Positions 24,742 through 33,596 of a stretch of DNA of 64,000 bases are shown here, piece after piece. This stretch comes from Fen-1038 sp042408355. GTDB taxonomy: Bacteria; Chloroflexota; Anaerolineae; Anaerolineales; Villigracilaceae. The notes under the pieces were generated by a model. The model had not been told where the DNA came from. It searched no databases and was given only the letters and a program-made list of their open reading frames with translations. The stretch covers positions 10,500 through 74,499 of the forward strand of contig JBHORD010000165.1 in the NCBI GenBank assembly GCA_042408355.1. Direction: 5' to 3'. Positions within the stretch are counted from its first letter, which is position 1. Each line of letters starts with the position of its first letter. The position numbers were made by a program, and so were the translations under genes.

Positions 24742-24864
24742 TCAACCCAGATAAATCAGACGATCCGGATGGAATGCGCTCATGATAAAACGTTTGTGGA
24801 ACCATGTTCTGCGCCGTGCCGTGTAATAAACGATTCTGTATTCTCCACGGGATTTTCCAATCAT
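24742..24864 (-). CDS. Small ORF or glycosyltransferase C-terminal fragment
   Basis: A 40-codon minus-strand frame reads SRGEYRIVYYTARRRTWF followed by a basic stretch, similar in style to the end of GT2 enzymes. A TGA lies 8 codons upstream, so it cannot be a full enzyme. No clear ribosome binding site. Either a gene relic in the 320-nt gap between two glycosyltransferase genes or chance. Confidence 0.25.
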   Translation of the reverse strand: MIGKSRGEYRIVYYTARRRTWFHKRFIMSAFHPDRLIYLG

Positions 24865-24986
24865 ATCATGGGCCGCAGCTTCTCACAGCGGGGCTTTCGA
24901 CCCGCCATTTTCACACAGCAAGGTGAAAAATGCGGACGAATCAGGATGAAAGACGGCCTCCCGCCCAGAACGGTTTCCGCCGGTCG

Positions 24987-27389
24987 TCAATTCGATGGGT
25001 TGGTATTCCACTTCCAGATATATTGATCGCCGTATGTCCCGATGTACTCGATGGTCTTGTTGCCAAACTTCACTGTGGTGCGAGGAAAAGAAATCGAGGT
25101 CCCGTACAAAAAATTGTCAAGGACAATCCAGCCCGCGTCATTTTGGCTGACCAGCGAAAGGATGTAGTCCTGAGGGTTTGATTGAGTATAAAAGTTGAAA
25201 TGATAGAACGCCTTGAAAACCGGTTTACCCGTCCAAAGCACATAACTTTGAAAGACGGAGGAAATCAGTGCATCATTCGCATTGGCTTTGTTGAGCAGAA
25301 AAACATAAGCGGGCTTTACATCATAATGATATTCCTCCGTGATTGGCATGTAACCCTGCTTATCATAAAGAGCCGGCAGCAACACTTGTCCGGGATTAAA
25401 GCTGACAACCAGCAGCGCCAGGCCGATCCACAGATTGACCATCGTTCTATGCGAGATGATGGACCGCAGGCCAATCCAGATACCATACAGGCCGATTGCC
25501 ACGAGCACAAGAAACCAATATTCCGCATTAATGATGTAACGGGGTCTGATATTGCGATTAAAGAAAACCATAAAAAAAAGCATCTGAGCCGCAAAAATTG
25601 AAAAGAAAAAGGACGGGACAAAATTGGAACGATAAAGGAGAAAGCCTAAAAAAATACCACCGAAAAATGCGATTGCCGGAATTATCATCAATCGGTCAAA
25701 ATACCATTGTTGCTGGGGGTTGGCGAAAAAATAACGCAACGGATAAGCGTTGAATTTGGGAATGAGGGAAACATTAACATTGTTCTGTTTGACAAGAAAA
25801 TAATATCCGCCCCACACAATGCCGGCGATAACAACGAACAGGATCAAAATATTCGTTTTGTCTTTAAAGTCAATCTTTGTCAGCAAGTACAATCCAAAGA
25901 CGCCGTATGCAACGAGGATGATTTGAAACGTGGAGGTCGGATCTATAGTCAGACTATAGATAACGGGCAGGATCAAAAGCAAGCCGACAGAGAGGAGCTT
26001 TGGCTGGAGCAATTTTCTCCAATCTCGAGGCACAACAAAATGATCGGGAAAACGCCTGACAAATATAATCATTCCCAAAACGATCAAATAAAAGAAGAAC
26101 GGATAATAGCCGTATTCCCTCACATTTCGGGACACGGATATGATCCACGGATTGGTCGCATAAAGGATGCAGGCAAGTACGGCAACCGGTTTATTGATTT
26201 TTCCCGCGAGCAGGTATAAGGGGATGATAGCCGCGGTGTTGACCAATACACCTACCAGCCGCGCCGCCCATAGATGGGCTCCAAAAATCCGGAAGAAGAA
26301 AGCCACCGGCAGGGTAACCAAAAACAGGCTGCGTTGATAGACAACATGCAGAGGCGCGCCCTCCAGAATCTGCTTTGCCGCAATCAGATGAGCATACTCG
26401 TCTATGTAAGGATTCAGGTTCTCCAAATTAAAAACCCGAAGCAGGAACGCCAAGACGACAATGCCGCCCAAGATGCCCCAACTCCAGGCGTCTTCGCCGG
26501 CGCGTTTGGGTTTCCGGCTGTCCGATCGTTCAGATAGAATCGCAAAGGACGCCGAAAGGTCGTTCAGGATCGCTATCCGTTTTTCCCAAATCAACAGAAT
26601 GATTGCAAAACAGACCACAATAAAATTAAGGGTGATCAACAACAAAGCCATTGACTTCGATGCGTAAAAGGGAACCGCAAAGTTGTGCGTATACGGATAT
26701 TTACCCTTGACTTCGGATGATAAATTCAAAACCTCTGTTGTGCCGTTCCACGAGATTTCCGCCACGCCGCCCTGTGGAGATTTGCTAAACATGATCGTGA
26801 CTTCTTCGCCGGTTCTGCCGGTCCATTCCAACAGATTGCTGGACGGATCGGTAAGGACAAGTTCGTAATCGGTCTTTTCCCAACCGCGATAATGTAGGGC
26901 GTCATAGGAAACATCGCCAATGGATGTGTTAAGCCAGAAAATTCCGGCATCCGTCTGTGCGGCGTGAGGGGATGGAGAGATGGATATTTTGAGCGTTTGC
27001 GGCGGAAGTAAAAACGTCAGGTAGCTCGATGGCGCATTTCTGGCTCCCGTGCCAACCAACGCCAAAATGACGCCAGTCAAAACGCCCGCGCCCATCAGAC
27101 TTAACCGCGTATCTTGCGCGAGTCCGGATAAATGAGGCGCCAGCCATAATTCGAGAAGCAGGTAATAGCCTGCAATCCCAATGAGGCTGGCCGCCGCCGT
27201 ATATAGCATAATCCTGATGCTCGTCGGGGGGACGATGTTAACAAGCCAGTAACTATATACAGACAATCCAAAGCTCACGCCCAAGATCAAAGCGCAATAT
27301 GTATAAAAACTCTTTAAACGCGGCGCCGGGATTCGGGCAATGTAGTCCATAATCCTGGAGAAAAAGCTGCGCATTCTTGAACCGGACAT
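24987..27389 (-). CDS. GT39-like membrane glycosyltransferase with extra luminal-type domain
   Basis: The 800-residue protein starts with four membrane helices and an outside beta-rich domain (about 120-245), then a GT-C core of about ten helices. The first core loop has NPYIDEYAHLIAAKQIL with the catalytic Asp-Glu pair typical of PMT/ArnT-like enzymes. It should move sugar from a polyprenyl-phosphate donor to an outside acceptor. It follows gmd closely and probably shares its promoter. I chose the second possible start (ATG with CAGG upstream) over a TTG 15 nt earlier. Confidence 0.8.
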   Translation of the reverse strand: MSGSRMRSFFSRIMDYIARIPAPRLKSFYTYCALILGVSFGLSVYSYWLVNIVPPTSIRIMLYTAAASLIGIAGYYLLLELWLAPHLSGLAQDTRLSLMGAGVLTGVILALVGTGARNAPSSYLTFLLPPQTLKISISPSPHAAQTDAGIFWLNTSIGDVSYDALHYRGWEKTDYELVLTDPSSNLLEWTGRTGEEVTIMFSKSPQGGVAEISWNGTTEVLNLSSEVKGKYPYTHNFAVPFYASKSMALLLITLNFIVVCFAIILLIWEKRIAILNDLSASFAILSERSDSRKPKRAGEDAWSWGILGGIVVLAFLLRVFNLENLNPYIDEYAHLIAAKQILEGAPLHVVYQRSLFLVTLPVAFFFRIFGAHLWAARLVGVLVNTAAIIPLYLLAGKINKPVAVLACILYATNPWIISVSRNVREYGYYPFFFYLIVLGMIIFVRRFPDHFVVPRDWRKLLQPKLLSVGLLLILPVIYSLTIDPTSTFQIILVAYGVFGLYLLTKIDFKDKTNILILFVVIAGIVWGGYYFLVKQNNVNVSLIPKFNAYPLRYFFANPQQQWYFDRLMIIPAIAFFGGIFLGFLLYRSNFVPSFFFSIFAAQMLFFMVFFNRNIRPRYIINAEYWFLVLVAIGLYGIWIGLRSIISHRTMVNLWIGLALLVVSFNPGQVLLPALYDKQGYMPITEEYHYDVKPAYVFLLNKANANDALISSVFQSYVLWTGKPVFKAFYHFNFYTQSNPQDYILSLVSQNDAGWIVLDNFLYGTSISFPRTTVKFGNKTIEYIGTYGDQYIWKWNTNPSN

Positions 27390-27424
27390 GCTGAACCTGG
27401 ACAAGCACGATGAGCGCCGGAGGG

Positions 27425-28387
27425 TCAGCTGTTTCTCAATCGCTCGAGATCAGCATCCACCATCATCTTGACTAATTGTTCGAAACCGATGCTCGGCTCC
27501 CATCCCAGCTCCCTACCCGCCTTGCTCGGATCGGAAACCAGCAAGTCCACTTCCGCCGGGCGGTAGAAGCGTTCATCCTGGACGACAAAATCATGGTAAT
27601 CCAAACCGGCATGGCCAAATGCAATCTCACAAAATTCCCGCACAGAATGGGTTTCGCCGGTGCCAATGACAAAGTTCTTGGGTTCATCCTGTTGAAGCAT
27701 CATCCACATGGCTTTGACGTAATCGCCAGCGAAGCCCCAGTCGCGGCGGGATTCGAGATTGCCAAGCCGCAATTCCTTTGCCAGCCCAAATTTGATGCGC
27801 GCCACGCCGTCCGTGATTTTGCGCGTCACAAATTCCAAGCCCCGGCGCGGACTCTCATGATTGAACAAAATTCCCGAAACAGCAAACAATCCAAACGACT
27901 CGCGGTAGTTGACGGTGATCCAATGTCCGTAGACTTTCGCGACCCCATATGGACTGCGCGGATAAAATGGCGTCGTCTCCTTTTGCGGAACTTCCACGAC
28001 TTTCCCGAACATCTCACTAGAGGAGGCCTGATAAAACTTGATCTTCGGATTCACAAATCGAATCGCTTCAAGCATCCGCGTCACGCCGAGCGCCGTGACA
28101 TCGCCGGTGAGCGCGGGCTGATTCCAAGAAGTCGGCACGAACGATTGCGCCGCGAGGTTATAAACCTCGTCCGGCTGATATTTCTCAAACATCGAGAGCA
28201 GCGATCCCTGATCGGTCAGATCGCCCTGAATGACCTCCACATCGTCCAGTAAATGTTGAATTCGTTCATAGGTCACAGTGCTGGCGCGGCGCGCCATCCC
28301 CACCACACGATAGCCTTTCGAGAGCAATAACTCTGCCAGATAGGAACCATCCTGGCCGGTGATTCCCGTGATAAGAGCAGTAGGCAT
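27425..28387 (-). CDS. gmd: GDP-mannose 4,6-dehydratase
   Basis: This short-chain dehydrogenase-type enzyme converts GDP-mannose to GDP-4-keto-6-deoxymannose, precursor of rhamnose, fucose or perosamine donors. The 320-residue protein has the NAD(P) motif TGITGQDGSYL, the SSSEMFG segment with catalytic Ser, YxxxK in SPYGVAKVYGHW and the FNHESPRRG loop characteristic of Gmd. No fcl or rmd partner lies in the window, so the final sugar is open. A consensus promoter and AAGGAG site precede it. Confidence 0.95.
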   Translation of the reverse strand: MPTALITGITGQDGSYLAELLLSKGYRVVGMARRASTVTYERIQHLLDDVEVIQGDLTDQGSLLSMFEKYQPDEVYNLAAQSFVPTSWNQPALTGDVTALGVTRMLEAIRFVNPKIKFYQASSSEMFGKVVEVPQKETTPFYPRSPYGVAKVYGHWITVNYRESFGLFAVSGILFNHESPRRGLEFVTRKITDGVARIKFGLAKELRLGNLESRRDWGFAGDYVKAMWMMLQQDEPKNFVIGTGETHSVREFCEIAFGHAGLDYHDFVVQDERFYRPAEVDLLVSDPSKAGRELGWEPSIGFEQLVKMMVDADLERLRNS

Positions 28388-28420
28388 TCATTTCTCCTTG
28401 TCCCAAAATTCAATCGCTGA

Positions 28421-28448
28421 ATTATAAGCACTCCATCAAGCATGTCAA
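28421..28448 (-). promoter_or_regulatory. Consensus sigma-70 promoter of gmd
   Basis: TTGACA (28443-28448), 16 nt, TATAAT (28421-28426) on the minus strand: both boxes are perfect. It overlaps the end of the upstream gene, giving gmd and the GT39-like gene their own strong start inside the glycan cluster. Confidence 0.88.
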
Positions 28449-30055
28449 GCACGCTTTTTTACGCCGCGCCAACGATCCCATGCCCATCCGCCGATGAATA
28501 TCAACGCCGCCAAAATCAAACTGAGGAGAAGCACAACCGTGATCGGCAGATGCATACTCAAATTCTTGGTCACATAGCGGGCTACATACCATTGACCGTA
28601 AAGAAGAATGCATAATATCTCCAATGCAAGAATGCGGGGCAGCCACGAATCACGATGATCGCGCCACCACAACCACGCGTGCCCGATGACCAGCGCTTCG
28701 ATTCCAAAGAAGATGAGACGGTAGCGCGGATTATCCCATTGACTGCCGCCGGCGCGGATGTCTGCAATCAAGATCCAAACCCAGACGAAAGCCGTCAGCC
28801 ACAGCCAAAGCCTCCGTTCGCGCCCGGGCGCGGATCGCCACGCGGCAATCGGCGCGTAGATCAAAAACGGCAGCACAACGTACCAGCCAATCGAACGGAA
28901 GATGGCGATAACATGCCAGGTCAATGTCGTCGGCTCGAAGAACGCCGGAGGCAAAACCGGCTGGGTGATTCCATAACCGACCACAAACAAAAATTGCATC
29001 AGCGGATTCATCTTCGAGAAAACGTTTTGAACCTGGCCCGACCCGCGCGCAAGTTGATAGATGACATATTTAACTGAATTGCGAATCCAGTTCAGGATCA
29101 CCGTGATAGGCGACCCGCCGCTGAAATCGTGCTGGCGGCTAAGGCTGAACGCCAAAAACAAAATCCCGACGAGGAACAAGGCTCCGGCAGTGATCAAAAC
29201 AGGCAGGGGCAAACGTTTGCGTTCGCCCCGGAACCATAACCAGCCGCCGAATAGAATAATCAGCGCCAATGCCATGGCAGGCGAAACCAGTAACATGCCA
29301 ATCAAAGCCGCGCCCATCCAGATAAAACTGCTTCGGTTGGACGCGCCGCCAATTTGATTCTCGCCTTGCTTCAACCAGCCTGCAAATCCCCACAACGCCA
29401 TCGCGATAAACGTCAACAGGAAAGGCTCGCGCATCTGCGCGCCGCCTGTCAGAATGGATTCCGGATAAAGCACGAACAGCCAGGAGGAAACCAGAGCCAG
29501 CCTCTCGTCCCAGAGCAGACGCGTGGCTTTATAAAAAAATGGAACGCCGAGCGCCGCGGTCAACGCCGCCAGGAGGAGAATCAGCAACGGGCGGTGAGCG
29601 TCCGGCGAAAAGATTTTATAAGTCAACGCGCTCAAGGCGAGCAGACCGCCGTATTGATCGGTGTAATAGGTTTTATCAAACGCGGCCATGAGCGATTGAC
29701 CGGAACTCGCCAACTGCCAGGCCTGATCGTCGCGGCGATGCGCGTCGGTGAACACAAAACCGGCTTTGTCATCGGGAACATTATGACCATTGATCGGCAA
29801 GGCAATATAAACCGCAACGCCCGAAGCAAGGCGAAGCAGAAGCGCCAGGCCGGTCATCCACGCCAACGCTTTGCCATTTCCGGCCCAGCGCCATAAAGCG
29901 ATCATGCCAATGAGGCCAAGCAAAAGCAACGCGGAAAATCCAAGCCAGCCGATCCAAAACGGAGGGCTTTGAAGCGCAGCCAATCCCGCGCCGACGATCA
30001 ATGCAGTTGGGGTAAGAAATATAAAGTCTTTGCTAAAAAGATATTTTGATTTCAT
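28445..30055 (-). CDS. Multi-spanning membrane protein, probable GT-C glycosyltransferase
   Basis: The 536-residue protein has about twelve helices. The first outside loop carries DDQAWQLASSGQ after a TDAHRRD stretch, and a later loop has YPESILTGGAQMREPF, both in the style of PMT/ArnT-like GT39 relatives common in Chloroflexota. Catalytic residues are not certain. It overlaps the upstream glycosyltransferase gene by 4 nt (ATGA). Confidence 0.6.
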   Translation of the reverse strand: MKSKYLFSKDFIFLTPTALIVGAGLAALQSPPFWIGWLGFSALLLLGLIGMIALWRWAGNGKALAWMTGLALLLRLASGVAVYIALPINGHNVPDDKAGFVFTDAHRRDDQAWQLASSGQSLMAAFDKTYYTDQYGGLLALSALTYKIFSPDAHRPLLILLLAALTAALGVPFFYKATRLLWDERLALVSSWLFVLYPESILTGGAQMREPFLLTFIAMALWGFAGWLKQGENQIGGASNRSSFIWMGAALIGMLLVSPAMALALIILFGGWLWFRGERKRLPLPVLITAGALFLVGILFLAFSLSRQHDFSGGSPITVILNWIRNSVKYVIYQLARGSGQVQNVFSKMNPLMQFLFVVGYGITQPVLPPAFFEPTTLTWHVIAIFRSIGWYVVLPFLIYAPIAAWRSAPGRERRLWLWLTAFVWVWILIADIRAGGSQWDNPRYRLIFFGIEALVIGHAWLWWRDHRDSWLPRILALEILCILLYGQWYVARYVTKNLSMHLPITVVLLLSLILAALIFIGGWAWDRWRGVKKRA

Positions 30056-31179
30056 GCCATTCCATCCAAAGCTCGCCGGGCACGCGCGAGCCAGGTATAT
30101 TTTTCAACCTCGCCTCGCGCATTCGACGCCAATGCAAGGCGATCCTTTTCATCACTCAACAAATTTTCAACCGCCAACTTCCACGCGCCCACATCGCCCG
30201 GCGGGCAAAAGACCGCGCGCCTTTCATCCAGCACTTCGCGAATCACCGGCAAATCCGCTGTGATGATGGCGCGCCCAGCCGCCATGTACTCGAACATCTT
30301 CATCGGGTTGATGCCCTCGGCAATGTCCTGTCCACTGCTGCCGGCAATCGAACGGCTGTAGGGCATCAACAAAATATCGGCGGCGGCTTGATAAAGCGGC
30401 AGGCGGCTGTTTTCGATGAAGCCGGTCAGCGTCACATTCGAAATTTGGGCGGCGTTCAACTTTATGCGCCATTCTTCGACGGCGTCCGGCGTGCCGCCCG
30501 CCCAGAGAAAATTCACATTGGGCAATGTGCGCGCCAGCTCGAACAACAACTCCATGCCGCGGCCCGCATAAAAATGACCGGTGAATCCAACCGTCAATCC
30601 GTCTTTAAGATTCAATTGACGACGCGCCTCGGCGGGATTTGGCAGATGCGCGTACCGGCCGAGGTCAACGCCGTTCGGGGCGATCTGCACCGCCTCGTCC
30701 GGGAAGTGGAGGCGGGTCGAACGTTCCAGGGCTTTTCTCAACGCTGACGTTGTGACCAGCAATCGCTTATGCCCGCGCCTCATCCAAAACTGACGCAGCC
30801 ACCACGGGCCGAGCCGTCCGACCACATCCGCATGCATTTCCAACACGACCGGATAATTCCGCCAAAGTCCAAGCGCGGCGGATTGCGGAAGCCAAGTATA
30901 AATGACATCAGCCTTGAACTTGCGCGCCGCGGATTGAGCATACCATATAAAATCGAAACGTTTGAATGCAGAGATTGAGGGCAGCCAATCAATTGGAAAC
31001 GCAAAACGCAAACCATAATGTTTGGCAAGTTCATTCCACGAGGCGGGTTCGGTTTCGCGCGGCGCAAAGACGCGCAATTCGTGGCCAAGTTCCGTCAGCG
31101 CGTCGCAGACTTTCATGGCTTGAATCGAATTGGCGGTCAGCGATGGAATGCGTGAATTTGTGATTACAGCGATTCGCAT
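30052..31179 (-). CDS. Family 4 glycosyltransferase
   Basis: The 375-residue protein has a GT-B fold: N-terminal AVITNSRIPSLTANSIQ, a middle VGFTGHFYAGRGMELLF and the C-terminal donor-binding region MPYSRSIAGSSGQDIAEGINPMKMFEYMAAG with the E-x7-E pattern. It should add a sugar to a glycan intermediate on the cytoplasmic side. The start chosen gives MRIAVITNSR; an upstream in-frame ATG adds nine residues. Confidence 0.88.
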   Translation of the reverse strand: MRIAVITNSRIPSLTANSIQAMKVCDALTELGHELRVFAPRETEPASWNELAKHYGLRFAFPIDWLPSISAFKRFDFIWYAQSAARKFKADVIYTWLPQSAALGLWRNYPVVLEMHADVVGRLGPWWLRQFWMRRGHKRLLVTTSALRKALERSTRLHFPDEAVQIAPNGVDLGRYAHLPNPAEARRQLNLKDGLTVGFTGHFYAGRGMELLFELARTLPNVNFLWAGGTPDAVEEWRIKLNAAQISNVTLTGFIENSRLPLYQAAADILLMPYSRSIAGSSGQDIAEGINPMKMFEYMAAGRAIITADLPVIREVLDERRAVFCPPGDVGAWKLAVENLLSDEKDRLALASNARGEVEKYTWLARARRALDGMA

Positions 31180-31233
31180 GAGATTCTTCAACCGCCAAGC
31201 TCGCAAAGTTCTTTTAACTTTCTCTTCGCGCGC

Positions 31234-32568
31234 TTAGCGTTCTTCGCGGTTAATTGACTCCTGATGTCGCAATTCTCTCATCCCGCGCCAGACGATCAAT
31301 CCGACAGAAAGAATGTAATACATCGAAAGCAGTCCGGCTTCCATCACATATCCGTAACGCGGCACGAGCGGAAACGCCAGCCCGACCTTAAGCAGACCCG
31401 CAATAAGCGTCGCCCAAAGCGGAAAGGCAGGCAAGTTGAACGACAATAACAGCGGACGATTCCAAAACAAAGTGTAATTGAAAACCATGCCGATTAATAA
31501 CGCCATCAAGGCTGGATATGCCACAACGTATTTCGGTCCATAAACCCAAAGCACCCAGCGTCCGAGAACGATAAAGCCAACTGCCAGCGCCATATTATAT
31601 GCAAACGAAAGCGTGGTGACTTTGCGGAGGAAATCGCGCAGGCGCGGCCAGGCTTTCTGAACGATGAGCCGGTTGAGTTCCGGATAGACCGTCAAAATCA
31701 GCGGGTCGGCCGGGACGGAAAGCAGGCTGATAATCGTGTACGCCACTTTATAATAACCCGCCGCTTCGCTGGTCAAAAAATAACCGACCCACAAAATTTC
31801 GCTTTCGCGAAAAATCAAAATGGCGGTCGCGCTCAAATTGGACGTGAACGCAAAACGAAACAATTCCCCGAACGATGGAAGCACAGAAAACGGCGCGCGA
31901 AACCAGCCCTGACCCAACACGCGGTGTAATTGAATCTGCGCGGCGAGGAAAAGCCCAAGTCCGAGAATGGCTTTGCCGAGTAAATAAGCCATCAGGACAA
32001 TCGTCAGACTGCCTTTCAATAAAAACGCCGCTCCGATAACCAGCGCTGAAACGATGGTTTGAATCAAATTGATCGTTCCGCGCAATTTCACATGATCTGT
32101 GATTTGCAGGATGCCGGTGGACGTTTCCGTGTTGAAGTTTGCCAGCAAGCCGAGGCTGTAAACGATAAACATCCATTCCGTGCCGGGCGTTTTGGCAATC
32201 GAACGCGCGGCAATCCCGGCCGATAAAACGACAACAATAAAAGCCAGCACCGAGACCGTCGTCTCGCCGAGGCTGGCGGCTTTGATCAGCGCCGACGCTT
32301 TTTGCTTTTCGTTTTTCTCGAGATACTCACCGCCATAACGAACCACTGTCTCGCTCATGCGGAATGAAAACAGTCCATTCACCGTCGAGGCGTAACTCAT
32401 CACGATGGCGATCAAGCCATAATTGGCGGGGCCCAGCAGCCGCGCCGCAAGAATCCCCTGAACGACGCTAAGAACCAGACTGATGGAATTACTGCTGAAT
32501 AAATGCGCGCTGTGACTGATGACCTTGCTCAGCAAATCATCCTGGCGCAGTTTCCGAACCAAATTCAT
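31234..32568 (-). CDS. Wzx-type polysaccharide flippase
   Basis: The 444-residue protein has about twelve helices and starts with a segment typical of oligosaccharide flippases (VISHSAHLFSSNSISLVLS, ILAARLLGPANYG). It should translocate lipid-linked glycan across the membrane. Its ATG overlaps the stop codon of the epimerase gene upstream (ATGA), which fixes the start. An export role for the cluster is the natural reading. Confidence 0.85.
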   Translation of the reverse strand: MNLVRKLRQDDLLSKVISHSAHLFSSNSISLVLSVVQGILAARLLGPANYGLIAIVMSYASTVNGLFSFRMSETVVRYGGEYLEKNEKQKASALIKAASLGETTVSVLAFIVVVLSAGIAARSIAKTPGTEWMFIVYSLGLLANFNTETSTGILQITDHVKLRGTINLIQTIVSALVIGAAFLLKGSLTIVLMAYLLGKAILGLGLFLAAQIQLHRVLGQGWFRAPFSVLPSFGELFRFAFTSNLSATAILIFRESEILWVGYFLTSEAAGYYKVAYTIISLLSVPADPLILTVYPELNRLIVQKAWPRLRDFLRKVTTLSFAYNMALAVGFIVLGRWVLWVYGPKYVVAYPALMALLIGMVFNYTLFWNRPLLLSFNLPAFPLWATLIAGLLKVGLAFPLVPRYGYVMEAGLLSMYYILSVGLIVWRGMRELRHQESINREER

Positions 32569-33536
32569 GGAGTCAAAATTCCGCTCGCCCACGACCGTTC
32601 AGCGGCGTACCAGTCAACGAGTTTCTGCACGCCTTCGCGCAGTCCCACGCGAGGTTCCCAGCCGAGCAATTGTCCCGCCTTCGATACATCCGCCCAGTTC
32701 GAAAACATATCCGCCAAATTGGGCGGGCCGTATTGAACGTTGGCTTTTTTGCCGATCAATTCTTCCAGCAGTTTGATTAAATTATTGATGGTGATGACTT
32801 CATGTCCGCCGATGTTGATGATCTCATAACCAAGCGGCCTCAACGCCAATATCGTTCCGCGCGCAATGTCATCGAGATAGGTAAAGCCGCGCGACTGTTC
32901 GCCGTTGCCGTTGACGCGCACCGGCTGTCCTTCGTTGATCCATTGGCAGAATCGGAACATCGCCAGATCGGGGCGCCCCGCCGGACCGTAAACGGTGAAG
33001 TAACGCAAAATACTCACGTCAATTTTGTGCAGGTAGTGATATGTGTACGCCAGCACTTCCGCGGCTTTCTTGCTGGCCGCATAAGGTTGCAGCGGCTCAC
33101 TGCTGGAGGCGCTCTCCGGGGTGGGATAAGGCGGATTTGCGCCGTAGATGCTCGAAGTCGAGGCCTGAACGAATTTTTTAATTCCCGTGCGGCGGCTCAA
33201 CTCAAGCAGATTCAAAGTGCCGGTTAGATTCGTCTCATAGAACAGCCACGGATTATCCACGCTGGCGCGGACGCCGGCGCGCGCCGCAAGGTTGATGATC
33301 CCATCAAGCGTTTCATCGTTCAACGTTTCGACCTCCTGCCTGATGGAAATATCTATTTTACGAAAATCAAAACCGGGCAGTGTGCGGAGATGCGCGAGGC
33401 GATGCTCTTTCATGCGGACATCGTAGGCGTCGTTCATGTTGTCAACGCCGATGACGGTGTGCCCGTCTTGAATGAGAAATTCAGAAGTGCGCGCGCCGAT
33501 GAACCCGGCCGCGCCGGTAACCAGATATTTGGCCAT
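32565..33536 (-). CDS. NAD-dependent epimerase, UDP-glucuronate 4-epimerase-like
   Basis: The 323-residue protein is an extended short-chain dehydrogenase: TGAAGFIGARTSEFL for NAD binding, ASTSSIYG with catalytic Thr/Ser, and YAASKKAAE as YxxxK. Segments such as NLAARAGVRASVDNPW and LRYFTVYGPAGRPDLAMF are characteristic of UDP-glucuronate 4-epimerases. With the UDP-sugar dehydrogenase upstream it would supply a uronic acid donor, but substrate is inferred. Confidence 0.85.
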   Translation of the reverse strand: MAKYLVTGAAGFIGARTSEFLIQDGHTVIGVDNMNDAYDVRMKEHRLAHLRTLPGFDFRKIDISIRQEVETLNDETLDGIINLAARAGVRASVDNPWLFYETNLTGTLNLLELSRRTGIKKFVQASTSSIYGANPPYPTPESASSSEPLQPYAASKKAAEVLAYTYHYLHKIDVSILRYFTVYGPAGRPDLAMFRFCQWINEGQPVRVNGNGEQSRGFTYLDDIARGTILALRPLGYEIINIGGHEVITINNLIKLLEELIGKKANVQYGPPNLADMFSNWADVSKAGQLLGWEPRVGLREGVQKLVDWYAAERSWASGILTP

Positions 33537-33596
33537 AACTGCTCACTTGCGCTTTCCGCTCTGCGTTTTGTTTGTAAAACGCAAACCGCAAAACGC

